From contig JABHHM010000077.1 in the NCBI GenBank assembly GCA_018671575.1, positions 1 through 34,250 of the forward strand: a DNA stretch of 34,250 nucleotides, read 5' to 3'. The notes below the pieces were generated by a model. It worked only from the letters and a program-made list of their open reading frames with translations, searched no databases and was not told the DNA's origin. Source of the DNA: Methylococcales bacterium. GTDB taxonomy: Bacteria > Pseudomonadota > Gammaproteobacteria > JABHGC01. Position numbers and translations under genes: made by a program. Of this stretch, positions 17,835 to 26,757 are shown piece by piece; the stretch's first letter is position 1; each line of letters starts with the position of its first letter.

Positions 17835-19031
17835 ATGTTTCAATTGATGGATGCATGTCCAGAAAGCGCAAATATTAAAGTAATGGGTGTTGGTGGCGGT
17901 GGTGGTAATGCTGTTAAGCACATGATGAATGCAAATATTGGCGGGGTCGATTTTATTTGCGCTAATACCGATGCGCAAGCATTAAAAAATCTAGAAGATT
18001 GTACCGTTTTGCAATTGGGTACAGATATTACCAAGGGTTTGGGAGCAGGTGCAAATCCTGAAATTGGTAGAAAATCGGCGATGGAAGATCGTGAAAGAAT
18101 TAAAGAAATTCTGGACGGTGCGGACATGGTTTTTATTACTGCTGGAATGGGTGGCGGAACAGGAACAGGTGCGGCTCCCGTGGTTGCTCAAGTTGCCAAA
18201 GAAATGAATATATTGACGGTTGCTGTCGTGACAAAGCCTTTTCCTTTTGAAGGTGCCAAGCGCATGAAATTGGCTGAAGAAGGTATTAAAGAATTGTCGC
18301 AATCTGTTGATTCATTAATTACCATTCCAAATGAAAAGTTGCTGACTGTTTTAGGTAAAAACCTAAGTTTGTTAGATGCTTTTAGTTCTGCTAACGATGT
18401 TTTATTTGGTGCAGTTCGTGGTATTGCTGAATTAATTACCTGTCATGGTTTAATCAATGTGGATTTCGCGGATGTTAGCACTGTAATGCGTGAAATGGGC
18501 TTGGCAATGATGGGAACTGGTGTTGGTAAAGGGGATGAGCGGGCTAGAGAAGCTGCTGAGTCAGCTATTCATAGTCCATTATTAGAAGATCTTAGTCTGG
18601 TCGGTGCAAGAGGCGTATTGGTTAATATTACTGCGGGATTAGATTTGTCAATCAGTGAATTTGAGGAAGTGGGTAATATTATTCGAGATATCGCTTCAAA
18701 TGATGCCACCATTGTTGTCGGTACGGTTATTGATAATGAAATGGATGGAGAGATGAGGGTGACTGTTGTTGCAACGGGCTTGGGTGCTGAAGAAATTGCT
18801 CAAATTGAAGAGGAAATTAAGCCAGAAGTTCATCTTGTGTCTGATAACCAACAAATTCATCATGCAGCACCAATAAAGGCTGTGGCTAATGGTGATATTT
18901 CTTATGATCAATATGATGTGCCTGCTTCCATTAGAAATAAATCAAAAATATCTGCCGCTGGAGATGTTGTTCAGTCAAATGATGAAAAATGGATTGATAT
19001 TCCAGCCTTTCTGAGACGACAGGCAGATTAG
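17835..19031 (+). CDS. ftsZ: FtsZ, tubulin-like division GTPase
   Basis: FtsZ polymerises into the cytokinetic ring. The 398 residues contain [16 protein letters not shown] (15-30), NTDAQAL, the tubulin signature [13 protein letters not shown] near 105-117, the NFADV-type synergy region ([10 protein letters not shown]), a variable linker from about 320, and the conserved C-terminal peptide [13 protein letters not shown] that binds FtsA and ZipA. AGAGGAG (17821-17827) gives a strong ribosome site 7 bases before the ATG, stronger than those of the upstream genes and consistent with FtsZ's need for high expression. Confidence 0.98.
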   Translation: MFQLMDACPESANIKVMGVGGGGGNAVKHMMNANIGGVDFICANTDAQALKNLEDCTVLQLGTDITKGLGAGANPEIGRKSAMEDRERIKEILDGADMVFITAGMGGGTGTGAAPVVAQVAKEMNILTVAVVTKPFPFEGAKRMKLAEEGIKELSQSVDSLITIPNEKLLTVLGKNLSLLDAFSSANDVLFGAVRGIAELITCHGLINVDFADVSTVMREMGLAMMGTGVGKGDERAREAAESAIHSPLLEDLSLVGARGVLVNITAGLDLSISEFEEVGNIIRDIASNDATIVVGTVIDNEMDGEMRVTVVATGLGAEEIAQIEEEIKPEVHLVSDNQQIHHAAPIKAVANGDISYDQYDVPASIRNKSKISAAGDVVQSNDEKWIDIPAFLRRQAD

Positions 19032-19054
19032 TTTCTATTATTTCGTTGCTGTAT

Positions 19055-19092
19055 AAAAAGGGGTGGTCGTTATTGTCATCCCTTATTTTTTT
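19055..19092 (+). terminator. Rho-independent terminator after ftsZ
   Basis: AAGGGGTG (19058-19065) pairs with CATCCCTT (19077-19084) in an 8-bp stem with one G-U pair and an 11-base loop. It is followed by a run of seven Ts (19086-19092). It lies 27 bases after the ftsZ stop and would end the dcw transcript before lpxC. Confidence 0.8.
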
Positions 19093-19291
19093 ATCTCTTC
19101 AGATACTCTTCACTATATAAATAAGTATAAAAAAACTTTTTAATGAGAAATTCATCACAGATTTCCTTGACAAAAAGTCAGATGATGTTTCAATTACTAA
19201 GGAATGGTGGTTTTTTCATTTGAGCAAACAACAACAAATAATTATAATAAAAACACAATAAAACATAAAAACAACAAAAAATTTAAAAATG
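19093..19291. other. AT-rich gene-free spacer between ftsZ terminator and lpxC promoter
   Basis: No gene is visible. A TTGACA occurs near 19167 but lacks a good -10 at 16-18 bases. The rest is A-rich with no clear repeat. Confidence 0.4.
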
Positions 19292-19320
19292 TTGCTTTTT
19301 GTCTATTCTATTGCTATAGT
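19292..19320 (+). promoter_or_regulatory. Probable lpxC promoter with extended -10
   Basis: TTGCTT (19292-19297), a 17-base spacer and TATAGT (19315-19320) fit sigma70. TGC directly before the -10 is an extended -10 element. Transcription would start near 19327, about 47 bases before the lpxC ATG. Confidence 0.6.
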
Positions 19321-19373
19321 GTTATTAAATAGAGACAAAAAACACTTTTGGGGATAGATCGGGGGATTGGGTT

Positions 19374-20291
19374 ATGATAATGCAGAGAACTTTACGCAAT
19401 GTTATTCGTGCTACTGGTGTTGGTTTGCATACGGGAGATAAGGTTTATCTAACGTTGCGTCCTGCTGCTGCGAATACGGGGATAGTTTTCCGACGGGTAG
19501 ATTTAGATGAGCCGACTCTTATTCATGCCATCGCTGAAAATGTTAGTGATACTCGTTTATCTACCACATTATCAGAATCAGGTACAAAAGTTTCAACTGT
19601 TGAGCATTTGTTGTCTGCTTTTGCAGGGCTTGGTATTGATAATGCTTATATCGATCTTAGTTCACCTGAAGTGCCTATAATGGACGGCAGTTCTGGTCCA
19701 TTTGTTTTTTTAATACAATCAGCGGGTGTTGTTGAGCAAAAAGCACCTAAAAAATTCATTAGAATTAAAAAACCAATTATTGTTAAAGAAGACGATAAGT
19801 GGGCAAAATTTGAACCATTCGATGGTTTTAAAGTAACTTTTGAAATCAATTTTGATCATCCAGCATTTAAAAATGCTTCACAAAAATCAACCATAGATTT
19901 TTCTTCGACCTCATTTGTTAAAGAAGTTAGTCGTGCAAGAACTTTTGGTTTTATGAACGATATTGAATATTTGAGACAACATAATTTGGCATTAGGTGGT
20001 AGTTTAGATAATGCGGTTGTTGTTGATGAATTTCAAGTGTTGAATGAAGATGGTCTTAGATATGAAGATGAATTTGTTAAGCATAAGATTTTAGATGCAA
20101 TTGGTGATTTGTATTTATTGGGTCATAGTTTAATAGGACATTTTTCTGGGTTTAAATCGGGACATTCTCTGAATAATCGTTTGTTGAGAGCTTTGGCGGC
20201 CGATAGAACTGCTTGGGAAGAGGTTACTTTTGAAGACAATGAACGTGCACCTATTTCATACATGAAGCCTATTCCTGCAACTGCTGGATAA
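19374..20291 (+). CDS. lpxC: LpxC, UDP-3-O-acyl-GlcNAc deacetylase
   Basis: LpxC is the zinc enzyme that commits precursors to lipid A synthesis. The 305 residues equal the E. coli length and start MIMQRTLRN, matching the MIKQRTL opening of the family. Zinc ligands are visible as His78 (STVEHLLSA), His237 and Asp241 ([10 protein letters not shown]); the catalytic His is near 264 (KSGHSLNN). ATGVGLHTG and IMDGSSGPF are further signatures. It sits after ftsZ as in most gammaproteobacteria, but with its own promoter and a terminator before it, so it is probably transcribed separately. Confidence 0.97.
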   Translation: MIMQRTLRNVIRATGVGLHTGDKVYLTLRPAAANTGIVFRRVDLDEPTLIHAIAENVSDTRLSTTLSESGTKVSTVEHLLSAFAGLGIDNAYIDLSSPEVPIMDGSSGPFVFLIQSAGVVEQKAPKKFIRIKKPIIVKEDDKWAKFEPFDGFKVTFEINFDHPAFKNASQKSTIDFSSTSFVKEVSRARTFGFMNDIEYLRQHNLALGGSLDNAVVVDEFQVLNEDGLRYEDEFVKHKILDAIGDLYLLGHSLIGHFSGFKSGHSLNNRLLRALAADRTAWEEVTFEDNERAPISYMKPIPATAG

Positions 20292-20392
20292 ATTATTAGT
20301 CACGTGTGTTCAGTTTAGTTTGTGTTTGAGGTTCTAAAGACGAACTGAAGTGAATGCAGGTTGTCTAAGTTATTTCATACACGTTACTTAGT

Positions 20393-20424
20393 GCCATAGA
20401 AATCTATTTTTTTGTTGCTATGGC
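20393..20424. other. Hairpin between the convergent lpxC and dciA genes
   Basis: GCCATAG (20393-20399) and CTATGGC (20418-20424) form an exact 7-bp stem around a T-rich loop. It lies between the 3' ends of lpxC (plus) and dciA (minus). It could slow transcription from either side, but no T-tract follows the stem, so I do not call it a terminator. Confidence 0.35.
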
Positions 20425-20482
20425 GATTTACAGGTTTATTTTGGTACTTCTTTTTTCGATTTGTATTAAAGCATGAGTTGTC

Positions 20483-20935
20483 TTATTTATCTGGTTTGTG
20501 ATTATTAGATAATTTGGTTAACGCACTTCTAAGTTGTTCGTCATCAATGTTTTCTGCCGCATTTTTAAGTAATGTGGATACATCGTCTGTCATTAATAGT
20601 TTATCTGGTTTGGGTTTGTCCCTTTGCTTAGGATTGTAGCTAATTACTTTAATCCGAATGCTTTTAATTTCTTTGTAGTTGGTTTTGTTAAGTGATTCAA
20701 TCAGCATCGGCGTGTAATAACGGATTTTGTTACACCAGGCAGAATTTTTTGTGTATAGTGTCATTGAATTATTGTTCTGAGGAACAGCTCCAAGGCAATG
20801 CTGTTGAATCGATTTAGGTAAGAATGATTTAATGGTATTCAATAGTCTGAGTTGTATTTTTGCTACTTCAATAGTTGAATGCAATGATTTGTTGTTATTT
20901 TGAATAATAGAATTAAGTGATTTAGGTTTTTTCAT
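20483..20935 (-). CDS. dciA: DciA-like DUF721 protein, predicted DnaB helicase loader
   Basis: The 150-residue protein has the DUF721 core: LRLLNTIKSFLPKSIQQHCLG, then SMTLYTKNSAWCNKIRYYTP with the family's conserved 'S/T-x-x-W' turn, then SIRIKVIS. DUF721 is the DciA family, which loads the replicative helicase DnaB in bacteria lacking DnaC. The tail after residue 105 is charged and probably disordered. Its place between lpxC and the M23-secA genes matches the Pseudomonas arrangement as I recall it. It is on the opposite strand to its neighbours, starts only 15 bases from the M23 start, and has no clear ribosome site. Family fairly sure; role inferred from family. Confidence 0.8.
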   Translation of the reverse strand: MKKPKSLNSIIQNNNKSLHSTIEVAKIQLRLLNTIKSFLPKSIQQHCLGAVPQNNNSMTLYTKNSAWCNKIRYYTPMLIESLNKTNYKEIKSIRIKVISYNPKQRDKPKPDKLLMTDDVSTLLKNAAENIDDEQLRSALTKLSNNHKPDK

Positions 20936-20950
20936 AGTTAGGTGATTTTA

Positions 20951-21895
20951 ATGCAAATAATATTTTTTACAAGATTATGTAAAGGTGGTCGAGGTGTTAA
21001 TTTATGCCAGCCTTTATTTATTTTGTTGGGGGTATCTTTTTTTATTGCGACATTGGCAGGGTCAAATTATCTGGGGCGCCAGTCTGGTTACCATGCAGTG
21101 ACAGAAGTCCATGATAAAAAAATTCTTAAAAACATCAGTCAACTTAAAGCAGAACTAATTAAACAAAAATTAATTGTTGAAGCGACAAAATTAACCGCTC
21201 AATCTAATATAGATGCTTTGACTAAAAAAACAGCTATCTTGCAAGCACATGTTTTTCGTTTAAATGCCTTGGGAAAAAGATTGGTTAGCCTATCAAATAT
21301 GCTTGATGGAGAATTCGATTTTGAAAATATGCCTGCATTGGGAGGACCGATAGAAAATTCAGTTTTGGTTTCAGAGCAAAATTTAGGTGTACTTGATCAT
21401 GATTTGGATAAAATTATTGATGAAATTAAAGAAAAAGAACGTCAGTTGCTGGTGATTGAGTCAATATTGCAAAATAAACATTTAGGTAATGAATTTTATC
21501 CAACAGGTTCACCAGTTAAAGAGGGTTGGGTTTCTTCATCTTATGGAATGAGAATTGATCCAATTAATGGCAAAAAAGCACATCATAAGGGTATGGATTT
21601 TGCGGGTAAAAAAGGAATAGATGTAATGACGGTTGCTGCAGGCGTCGTTACTTGGGAAGGCCCTCGTTACGGTTATGGTAATATGGTAGAAATTAGTCAT
21701 GGTAATTATCTGGTTACTCGATATGGGCATAATAGTAAAAATTTGGTTGTGGTAGGACAGAAGGTTAAAAAAGGACAAGTCATCGCGTTGTTAGGTTCAA
21801 CAGGGCGCTCAACAGGGCCTCATGTGCATTTTGAGATATTAAAAAATGGACGGGCAATTAATCCGAAAAAGTATGTGAATTTAAAGGATATTTAG
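20951..21895 (+). CDS. Membrane-anchored M23 (LytM-type) peptidase
   Basis: This 314-residue protein is a predicted zinc endopeptidase or amidase activator acting on peptidoglycan in the periplasm. One membrane segment spans about residues 22-43. A coiled coil follows (about 55-155). The C-terminal M23 domain carries HHKGMDFAG (first His and Asp zinc ligands) and GPHVHFEIL (HxH), so it looks catalytically intact. I prefer ATG 20951 because AGGTGA lies just before it; GTG 20942 would add three residues. It is divergent from dciA and upstream of secA, but a palindromic repeat and a terminator lie between it and secA. Confidence 0.88.
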   Translation: MQIIFFTRLCKGGRGVNLCQPLFILLGVSFFIATLAGSNYLGRQSGYHAVTEVHDKKILKNISQLKAELIKQKLIVEATKLTAQSNIDALTKKTAILQAHVFRLNALGKRLVSLSNMLDGEFDFENMPALGGPIENSVLVSEQNLGVLDHDLDKIIDEIKEKERQLLVIESILQNKHLGNEFYPTGSPVKEGWVSSSYGMRIDPINGKKAHHKGMDFAGKKGIDVMTVAAGVVTWEGPRYGYGNMVEISHGNYLVTRYGHNSKNLVVVGQKVKKGQVIALLGSTGRSTGPHVHFEILKNGRAINPKKYVNLKDI

Positions 21896-21898
21896 GAA

Positions 21899-22062
21899 TA
21901 AGGGGAAGCGAAATAAATAAATGTCCAAATTGTGCAGGATTTTTGTTCGCCTTTGAGGCGCAAAAATAGGCGTATAGTCGAACTATACAACTATTTTTGC
22001 AACAAAAAAGGCGGACAAAAAAACAAGCTAGTTGGATGTTTATTTATTGCGCATCCCCTAAG
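21899..22062. repeat. Palindromic repeat family A, copy 3
   Basis: This 164-bp element begins 4 bases after the M23 stop codon. Its left end AAGGGGAAGCGAAATAAATA and right end TATTTATTGCGCATCCCCTA are imperfect inverted repeats. The centre contains CAAAAATAGGCGTATAGTCG facing CGAACTATACAACTATTTTT. It is an inverted copy of 645-828 and has the same orientation as copy 1. As a transcript it would fold into a very long hairpin, so it may protect or terminate the M23 mRNA. Confidence 0.8.
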
Positions 22063-22089
22063 CACGAAATAGCAGGAAATTATTTCGTG
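22063..22089. other. 8-bp hairpin next to palindrome copy 3
   Basis: CACGAAAT (22063-22070) and ATTTCGTG (22082-22089) are an exact inverted pair with an 11-base loop. It adjoins the right edge of copy 3 and may be a separate small structure. Confidence 0.45.
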
Positions 22090-22123
22090 TCCATCCCTTG
22101 CGCCCATTCCTAATAAAACTCTA

Positions 22124-22282
22124 AGGGGCGATTCAAATTTAACCTTTACATTAATTCGACCTTTTGCCCATGGGCTTTGTTACTCAAACAGTTGTATAAG
22201 TTCTACTGTGAGCCTGTTTTTGTACCTTATCAGTGAACAAAATTTCTTTGCAAATTGTAAAGGTTATTTTTGAATCATCCCT
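22124..22282. mobile_element. 159-bp MITE-like element with 27-bp terminal inverted repeats (family B)
   Basis: The left arm 22124-22150 (starting AGGGGCGATTCAAA) and right arm 22256-22282 (ending TTTGAATCATCCCT) are inverted repeats matching at 23 of 27 positions. The interior has no gene; it holds the 10-bp palindrome GCCCATGGGC near 22167. TA is present at both flanks and could be a target duplication. This is the form of a non-autonomous transposable element. No transposase is in the window. Confidence 0.65.
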
Positions 22283-22305
22283 AATGAATATAAAAAATTG
22301 TTATC

Positions 22306-22327
22306 AGCCCCTTTTAGGGGCTTTTTT
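22306..22327 (+). terminator. Rho-independent terminator upstream of secA
   Basis: AGCCCC (22306-22311) and GGGGCT (22317-22322) form a 6-bp GC-rich stem with a 5-base loop, followed by a run of Ts. It lies 86 bases before secA, so transcripts from M23 should stop here and secA needs its own promoter in 22328-22400. I see no strong consensus promoter there; TTGGAT near 22330 is a weak -35 candidate. Confidence 0.85.
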
Positions 22328-22413
22328 ATTGGATTACAATAGTTCTAAATAAATTTAAAAAATCAGTTAAATCTACTGATAAAACCCAAAAACCTTAACT
22401 TAAGAGAAAAAAT

Positions 22414-25119
22414 ATGGTTGGCAAATTATTACAAAAAGTTTTCGGTAGCAGAAATGATCGTTTATTAAAGCAATACCGAAAAATCGTCACTAAAATTAAT
22501 CTTTTGGAGCCACAATTAGCAGCTTTATCTGATGACGAGTTAAAAAGCCAAACACCAAAGCTTCAGGATCGTTTAAAAGATGGTGAATCAATAGAGCAGG
22601 TGTTGCCCGAAGCTTTTGCAACAGCAAGAGAAGCCAGTAAGCGAGTCATGAATATGCGCCATTTCGATGAACAGTTAATCGGTGGTATGGTATTAAATGA
22701 TGGCAGAATTTCTGAAATGAAAACGGGAGAAGGTAAAACTTTAGTAGCAACTTTGGCTGCTTACCTGAATGCCTTAACTGGAAAAGGCGTTCATGTTGTT
22801 ACCGTTAATGATTATTTGGCAACACGAGATTCAGAATGGATGGGGCAGTTATATGGCTTTTTAGGATTGACGACGGGTGTTATTACCACTGGCATGTCTC
22901 CCGAAGAAAAATTGTCAGCGTATAAAGCAGACATTACCTATGGAACAAACAACGAGTACGGTTTTGATTATATGCGAGATAATATGGCGTTTAGTTCTGA
23001 CCAGCGAGTGATGCGAGGTCTAAATTTTGCCATTGTTGATGAAGTGGATTCAATTCTTATTGATGAAGCAAGGACTCCCTTAATCATTTCGGGGGCGACT
23101 GATGATGATCCGCAAATGTACCTAAAAATTAACAAACTTATTCCATCTTTAGAAAAGCAGGAAGAGGAAGATGGGGCTGGAGACTATAGTTTGGATGAAA
23201 AGTCCAAACAGGCATTTTTAACAGAAGATGGACATCAAAAAGTTGAAGATATGTTGTTTGAGAATGGCTTGTTGAAAGAAGGTGAAAGTCTCTATGATGC
23301 ATCGAAACTATCACTAATGCACCATGTCAATGCTGGGCTGAGAGCTTATGTCTTATTTCAAAAAGATGTCGATTATATCGTGCAAAATGACGAAGTTATT
23401 ATTGTTGATGAATTTACGGGTAGAACAATGCCTGGGCGACGTTGGTCAGAAGGATTGCATCAGGCGGTTGAAGCCAAAGAGGGAGTAACGATTCAAAATG
23501 AAACACAGACTTTGGCATCAATCACTTTTCAAAATTTCTTCAGATTATATAGTAAATTAGCAGGTATGACTGGTACAGCTGATACAGAAGCGCCAGAATT
23601 TCAGCAGATATACAATCTCGAGGTTGTTATTGTTCCTACTCATAGAGATATGGTACGGGATGATCGAGGTGATTTAATTTATCTGACTAAAAATGAAAAA
23701 TACATGGCGATTATTGATGACATAAAAGAATGTCAGCAAAAAGGTCAGCCAGCACTGGTGGGGACAACATCGATAGAAATTTCTGAGTTTTTATCTGGAG
23801 AATTAAAAAAGTCCAAAATTAAGCATGAAGTTTTAAATGCCAAGCAACATGAAAGGGAAGCGTTTATTATTGAACAGGCTGGCGTTCCAGGTGCAGTGAC
23901 TATTGCGACCAACATGGCAGGACGTGGAACGGATATTGTGCTGGGTGGAAATATTGAATCAGAAATATCGCGTAAAAACTTTGATGATAAAACCATTGAG
24001 AAAAAGCGTAGTGAATGGGCCAAAACTCATCAAACTGTACTGGATTGTGGTGGTTTACATATCATAGGTACTGAGCGCCATGAATCAAGAAGAATTGATA
24101 ATCAACTTCGAGGTCGTGCAGGGCGACAGGGTGATAATGGATCCAGTCGATTTTATTTGTCACTTGAAGATGATTTGATGAGAATTTTTGCTTCAGAAAA
24201 AGTGTCTGGTCTGATGCAAAAACTGGGTATGGAAGAAGGTGAAGCTATTGAGCATCCTTGGGTGACAAAAGCGATTGAAAATGCTCAGCGAAAAGTAGAA
24301 GGTCGTAACTTCGATATGAGAAAACAGCTTTTGAAATATGATGATGTGGCCAATGATCAACGCAAGTTTGTCTACAAGCGACGCAGTGATTTAATGGAGG
24401 TTGAAGATATTTCAGAAACAATTACCGAGTTGCGAACTGAAGTGACTAATCATGTCATTGATGGTTTTATTCCTCCACAGTCATTGGAGGAATCATGGGA
24501 TATCAATGGTTTAAAAGATGCATTGGATCATGAATTTGGTGCACAGTTTGAAGTATCAAAATGGTTGGAAGAAGATGATTCTCTTCATGAAGAAACATTA
24601 AGGAAGCGTATTGTTGATGAGTTGACTAAATTATATCAAGAAAAAGAATCTAAAACTCGCTCTGAAATCATGAGAAATATTGAAAAGGGTATTATGTTAC
24701 AAGTCTTGGATTCTCATTGGAAAGACCATTTGGCTGCCATGGATTATTTGAGGCAGGGAATTGGCTTAAGAGGTTTTGCTCAAAAAAATCCTGAACAGGA
24801 ATACAAACGTGAAGGTTTCGGCATGTTTCAGGAAATGTTGTTAGCCATTGATTATGAAGTTATTACCACTTTATCCAAAGTAGAAGTACCGACTGAAGAA
24901 GATTTATTAGCAATGGAACAACAGATGTATATGAGTGAAAATATGCAGTATGAACATGCTGATATAGATGGTTTGGGTGTTGATTTTGAAAGTGAAGAAC
25001 AAGGCGAGAATGATGAGTCACTAACCTATGTTCGGGAACAAAAGAAAGTAGGGCGTAATGAGCCATGTCCTTGTGGTTCAGGTAAAAAATACAAGCAATG
25101 CCACGGCAAGATAAATTGA
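22414..25119 (+). CDS. secA: SecA, preprotein translocase ATPase
   Basis: SecA is the ATP motor that pushes preproteins through SecYEG. The 901 residues equal the E. coli length. Walker A is MKTGEGKT (102-109). [30 protein letters not shown], the second nucleotide-binding domain with [10 protein letters not shown] and RGRAGRQGD, the helical scaffold and wing, and the C-terminal zinc motif [13 protein letters not shown] (C885, C887, C896, H897) for SecB and lipid binding are all intact. AAGAG just upstream is the likely ribosome site. No secM-like gene precedes it; that position holds repeats and a terminator. Confidence 0.98.
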   Translation: MVGKLLQKVFGSRNDRLLKQYRKIVTKINLLEPQLAALSDDELKSQTPKLQDRLKDGESIEQVLPEAFATAREASKRVMNMRHFDEQLIGGMVLNDGRISEMKTGEGKTLVATLAAYLNALTGKGVHVVTVNDYLATRDSEWMGQLYGFLGLTTGVITTGMSPEEKLSAYKADITYGTNNEYGFDYMRDNMAFSSDQRVMRGLNFAIVDEVDSILIDEARTPLIISGATDDDPQMYLKINKLIPSLEKQEEEDGAGDYSLDEKSKQAFLTEDGHQKVEDMLFENGLLKEGESLYDASKLSLMHHVNAGLRAYVLFQKDVDYIVQNDEVIIVDEFTGRTMPGRRWSEGLHQAVEAKEGVTIQNETQTLASITFQNFFRLYSKLAGMTGTADTEAPEFQQIYNLEVVIVPTHRDMVRDDRGDLIYLTKNEKYMAIIDDIKECQQKGQPALVGTTSIEISEFLSGELKKSKIKHEVLNAKQHEREAFIIEQAGVPGAVTIATNMAGRGTDIVLGGNIESEISRKNFDDKTIEKKRSEWAKTHQTVLDCGGLHIIGTERHESRRIDNQLRGRAGRQGDNGSSRFYLSLEDDLMRIFASEKVSGLMQKLGMEEGEAIEHPWVTKAIENAQRKVEGRNFDMRKQLLKYDDVANDQRKFVYKRRSDLMEVEDISETITELRTEVTNHVIDGFIPPQSLEESWDINGLKDALDHEFGAQFEVSKWLEEDDSLHEETLRKRIVDELTKLYQEKESKTRSEIMRNIEKGIMLQVLDSHWKDHLAAMDYLRQGIGLRGFAQKNPEQEYKREGFGMFQEMLLAIDYEVITTLSKVEVPTEEDLLAMEQQMYMSENMQYEHADIDGLGVDFESEEQGENDESLTYVREQKKVGRNEPCPCGSGKKYKQCHGKIN

Positions 25120-25257
25120 TGGATTGTTAACTATTTAGATCGCTTTAATGTGGCTTAATTTCCCCTCCTTCTAAGGAGGTAACCGAGGAAACAATATTTA
25201 TTTGCTTCTGGCAGAAAATTTCTTCTGCATTTTCTACACTCCTACTTTCATGTAGGT
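25120..25257. other. secA-argJ spacer, small hairpins
   Basis: CCTCCTT (25164-25170) and AAGGAGG (25173-25179) are inverted repeats only 2 bases apart. GCAGAA and TTCTGC near 25211-25228, and CCTAC and GTAGG near 25241-25256, form further small stems. None has a good T-tract, so termination after secA is unclear. Confidence 0.35.
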
Positions 25258-25320
25258 CGTAAACTCATATTTTTTTGCCTTGAACTGAAAATAAATAGGG
25301 GCAATCTGAACAGTTACACG
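25258..25320 (+). repeat. Short dispersed repeat, copy 1 (before argJ)
   Basis: CGTAAACTCAT, TTTTTTGCCTTGAACTGAAA and the following bases closely match 28843-28903 in the same orientation, with most of about 60 bases shared. It ends 7 bases before the argJ ATG, so it forms the argJ leader. It may be a decayed relative of the elements at 26540-26900, which contain a similar GTAAACTGCGC and GCCTTGATTTGAC order. Confidence 0.55.
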
Positions 25321-25327
25321 GATTAAA

Positions 25328-26542
25328 ATGAAAGACAATCAAGCTTCAAAGCTTCAAAGTGTTAAAGGAATTAAGATTGGTGTTGGCTGTGCAGGCATAA
25401 AACAACATGAAAAACCCGATGTTGTCCTTTTTGAAATGAGTGAAGCTACTAAAACAGTGGCTGTTTTTACTCAAAATGCATTTTGTGCCGCCCCTGTTGT
25501 TATTTCTAAAGACCACCTTTTAAAGCAGTCACCAAGATATTTGTTAATTAATTCAGGTAATGCCAATGCTGGAACGGGACAGCAAGGTTTTGATGATGCA
25601 TTATCTCTGTGTCAGGATGTAGCAAAAATAGCTGATGTATCCACAGAGTCTGTTTTACCTTTTTCAACGGGGGTTATTGGTGAATTTCTTCCGCAAGAAA
25701 AAATGACCGCTGTTATTCCAGAAATTTTTCAGTCATTGAGTGAAGAGGGTTGGTCAAATGCATCTAATGCCATTATGACCACAGATACTGTTCCAAAGGC
25801 ATTGTCTCGACAAATAGACATTGAAGGTGAGTTGGTAACAATAACGGGGATTGCTAAAGGTTCAGGAATGATTTGTCCAAATATGGCGACGATGTTGTCT
25901 TATGTAGCGACGGATGTGGCAATTGATAAAGTATTATTGGAAAAATGTTTTGTCGAGGTGGTAGAAAAAACATTCAATAAAATTACCGTGGATGGTGATA
26001 CTTCAACCAATGATTCATGTCTATTGATGGCGACAGGTGGTGCAGACCATTATTATTTTGATGACGAAACATCAAAAAACTATGTCCAATTAAAAATGGC
26101 TTTACTCGAAGTGTTTGAATATTTAGCTGTTGCCATTATCAAAGATGGGGAGGGTGCGACAAAACTGGTTGCTATTCATGTCAATAATGGTGCAACAAAA
26201 GAAGAATGCTCATCTGTTGCTTATACCGTCGCTAATTCACCATTGGTGAAAACAGCATTGTTTGCGGGAGACCCAAATTGGGGGCGTATTTTAGCAGCTG
26301 TTGGGCGATCAGGTATTAAGATGTTTGATATTGAAAAAGTTGAAATAGACATTGGTGATATCGCATTTGTTAGAAACGGTTCTGTTGCTTCTAACTACAC
26401 AGAAGAAAAGGGTCAAGCAGAATTTTCAAAAAATGAAATTGATATTTATATTCATTTGGGGCGAGGTGATGCTTCTGTTTGTGTTTGGACCTGTGATTTT
26501 TCATATGATTATGTGCGTATTAATGCAGAGTATCGAACGTAG
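25328..26542 (+). CDS. argJ: ArgJ, ornithine/glutamate N-acetyltransferase
   Basis: ArgJ moves the acetyl group from N-acetylornithine to glutamate, recycling it in arginine synthesis; bifunctional forms also use acetyl-CoA. The 404 residues match the family. GIKIGVGCAGIK is the usual N-terminus. STGVIGE (113-119) holds the oxyanion-hole residues. KGSGMICPNMATML contains the self-cleavage site before Thr188, which becomes the nucleophile. It ends YVRINAEYRT, the normal ArgJ C-terminus. The ribosome site is weak. Its TAG stop coincides with the edge of a repeat element at 26540. Confidence 0.96.
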   Translation: MKDNQASKLQSVKGIKIGVGCAGIKQHEKPDVVLFEMSEATKTVAVFTQNAFCAAPVVISKDHLLKQSPRYLLINSGNANAGTGQQGFDDALSLCQDVAKIADVSTESVLPFSTGVIGEFLPQEKMTAVIPEIFQSLSEEGWSNASNAIMTTDTVPKALSRQIDIEGELVTITGIAKGSGMICPNMATMLSYVATDVAIDKVLLEKCFVEVVEKTFNKITVDGDTSTNDSCLLMATGGADHYYFDDETSKNYVQLKMALLEVFEYLAVAIIKDGEGATKLVAIHVNNGATKEECSSVAYTVANSPLVKTALFAGDPNWGRILAAVGRSGIKMFDIEKVEIDIGDIAFVRNGSVASNYTEEKGQAEFSKNEIDIYIHLGRGDASVCVWTCDFSYDYVRINAEYRT

Positions 26543-26757
26543 AGGAGGCTGTCTCCGAGAACGCTATTTCTGCCAGAACTGCGTTTATCCTCAGGGGGGT
26601 ATCGAAGAAAATTCGACTTTTTAATCATTTGTTCCTGCAATAGATTGAGTTTCCGATATCCATGTCGGTCAAAATACTCATTTACACAGTAAACTGCGCT
26701 TTTTTATCAAAGTTTGTCTTGTTCTGACGAAAACCTGCATTCTCGGACAGCCTTCTA
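26540..26757. mobile_element. MITE-like element, family C, copy 1
   Basis: The left end TAGAGGAGGCTGTCTCCGAG and right end CTCGGACAGCCTTCTA are inverted repeats. The interior has no gene. Its right part (26668-26754) is the inverted counterpart of 26758-26848 in copy 2. Copy 1 is about 70 bases longer, with extra sequence near 26590-26665. Its first three bases are the argJ stop codon. Confidence 0.7.

Noticed and set aside
17840-18302. Minus-strand open frames inside ftsZ, and similar ones inside ddl, murB, lpxC and secA
   Set aside because: They mirror strongly conserved genes, lack ribosome sites and show no family features.
19167-19200. TTGACA near 19167 as a second lpxC promoter
   Set aside because: No acceptable -10 hexamer stands 16-18 bases downstream; the TTGCTT/TATAGT pair nearer lpxC is better.
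22306-22413. Leader peptide attenuator for secA
   Set aside because: I see no short ORF with a ribosome site before the terminator and no alternative pairing for the stem.
25164-25179. AAGGAGG at 25173 as a ribosome site of a small gene
   Set aside because: No start codon lies 5-10 bases downstream and no conserved short frame follows; it is one arm of a small palindrome.
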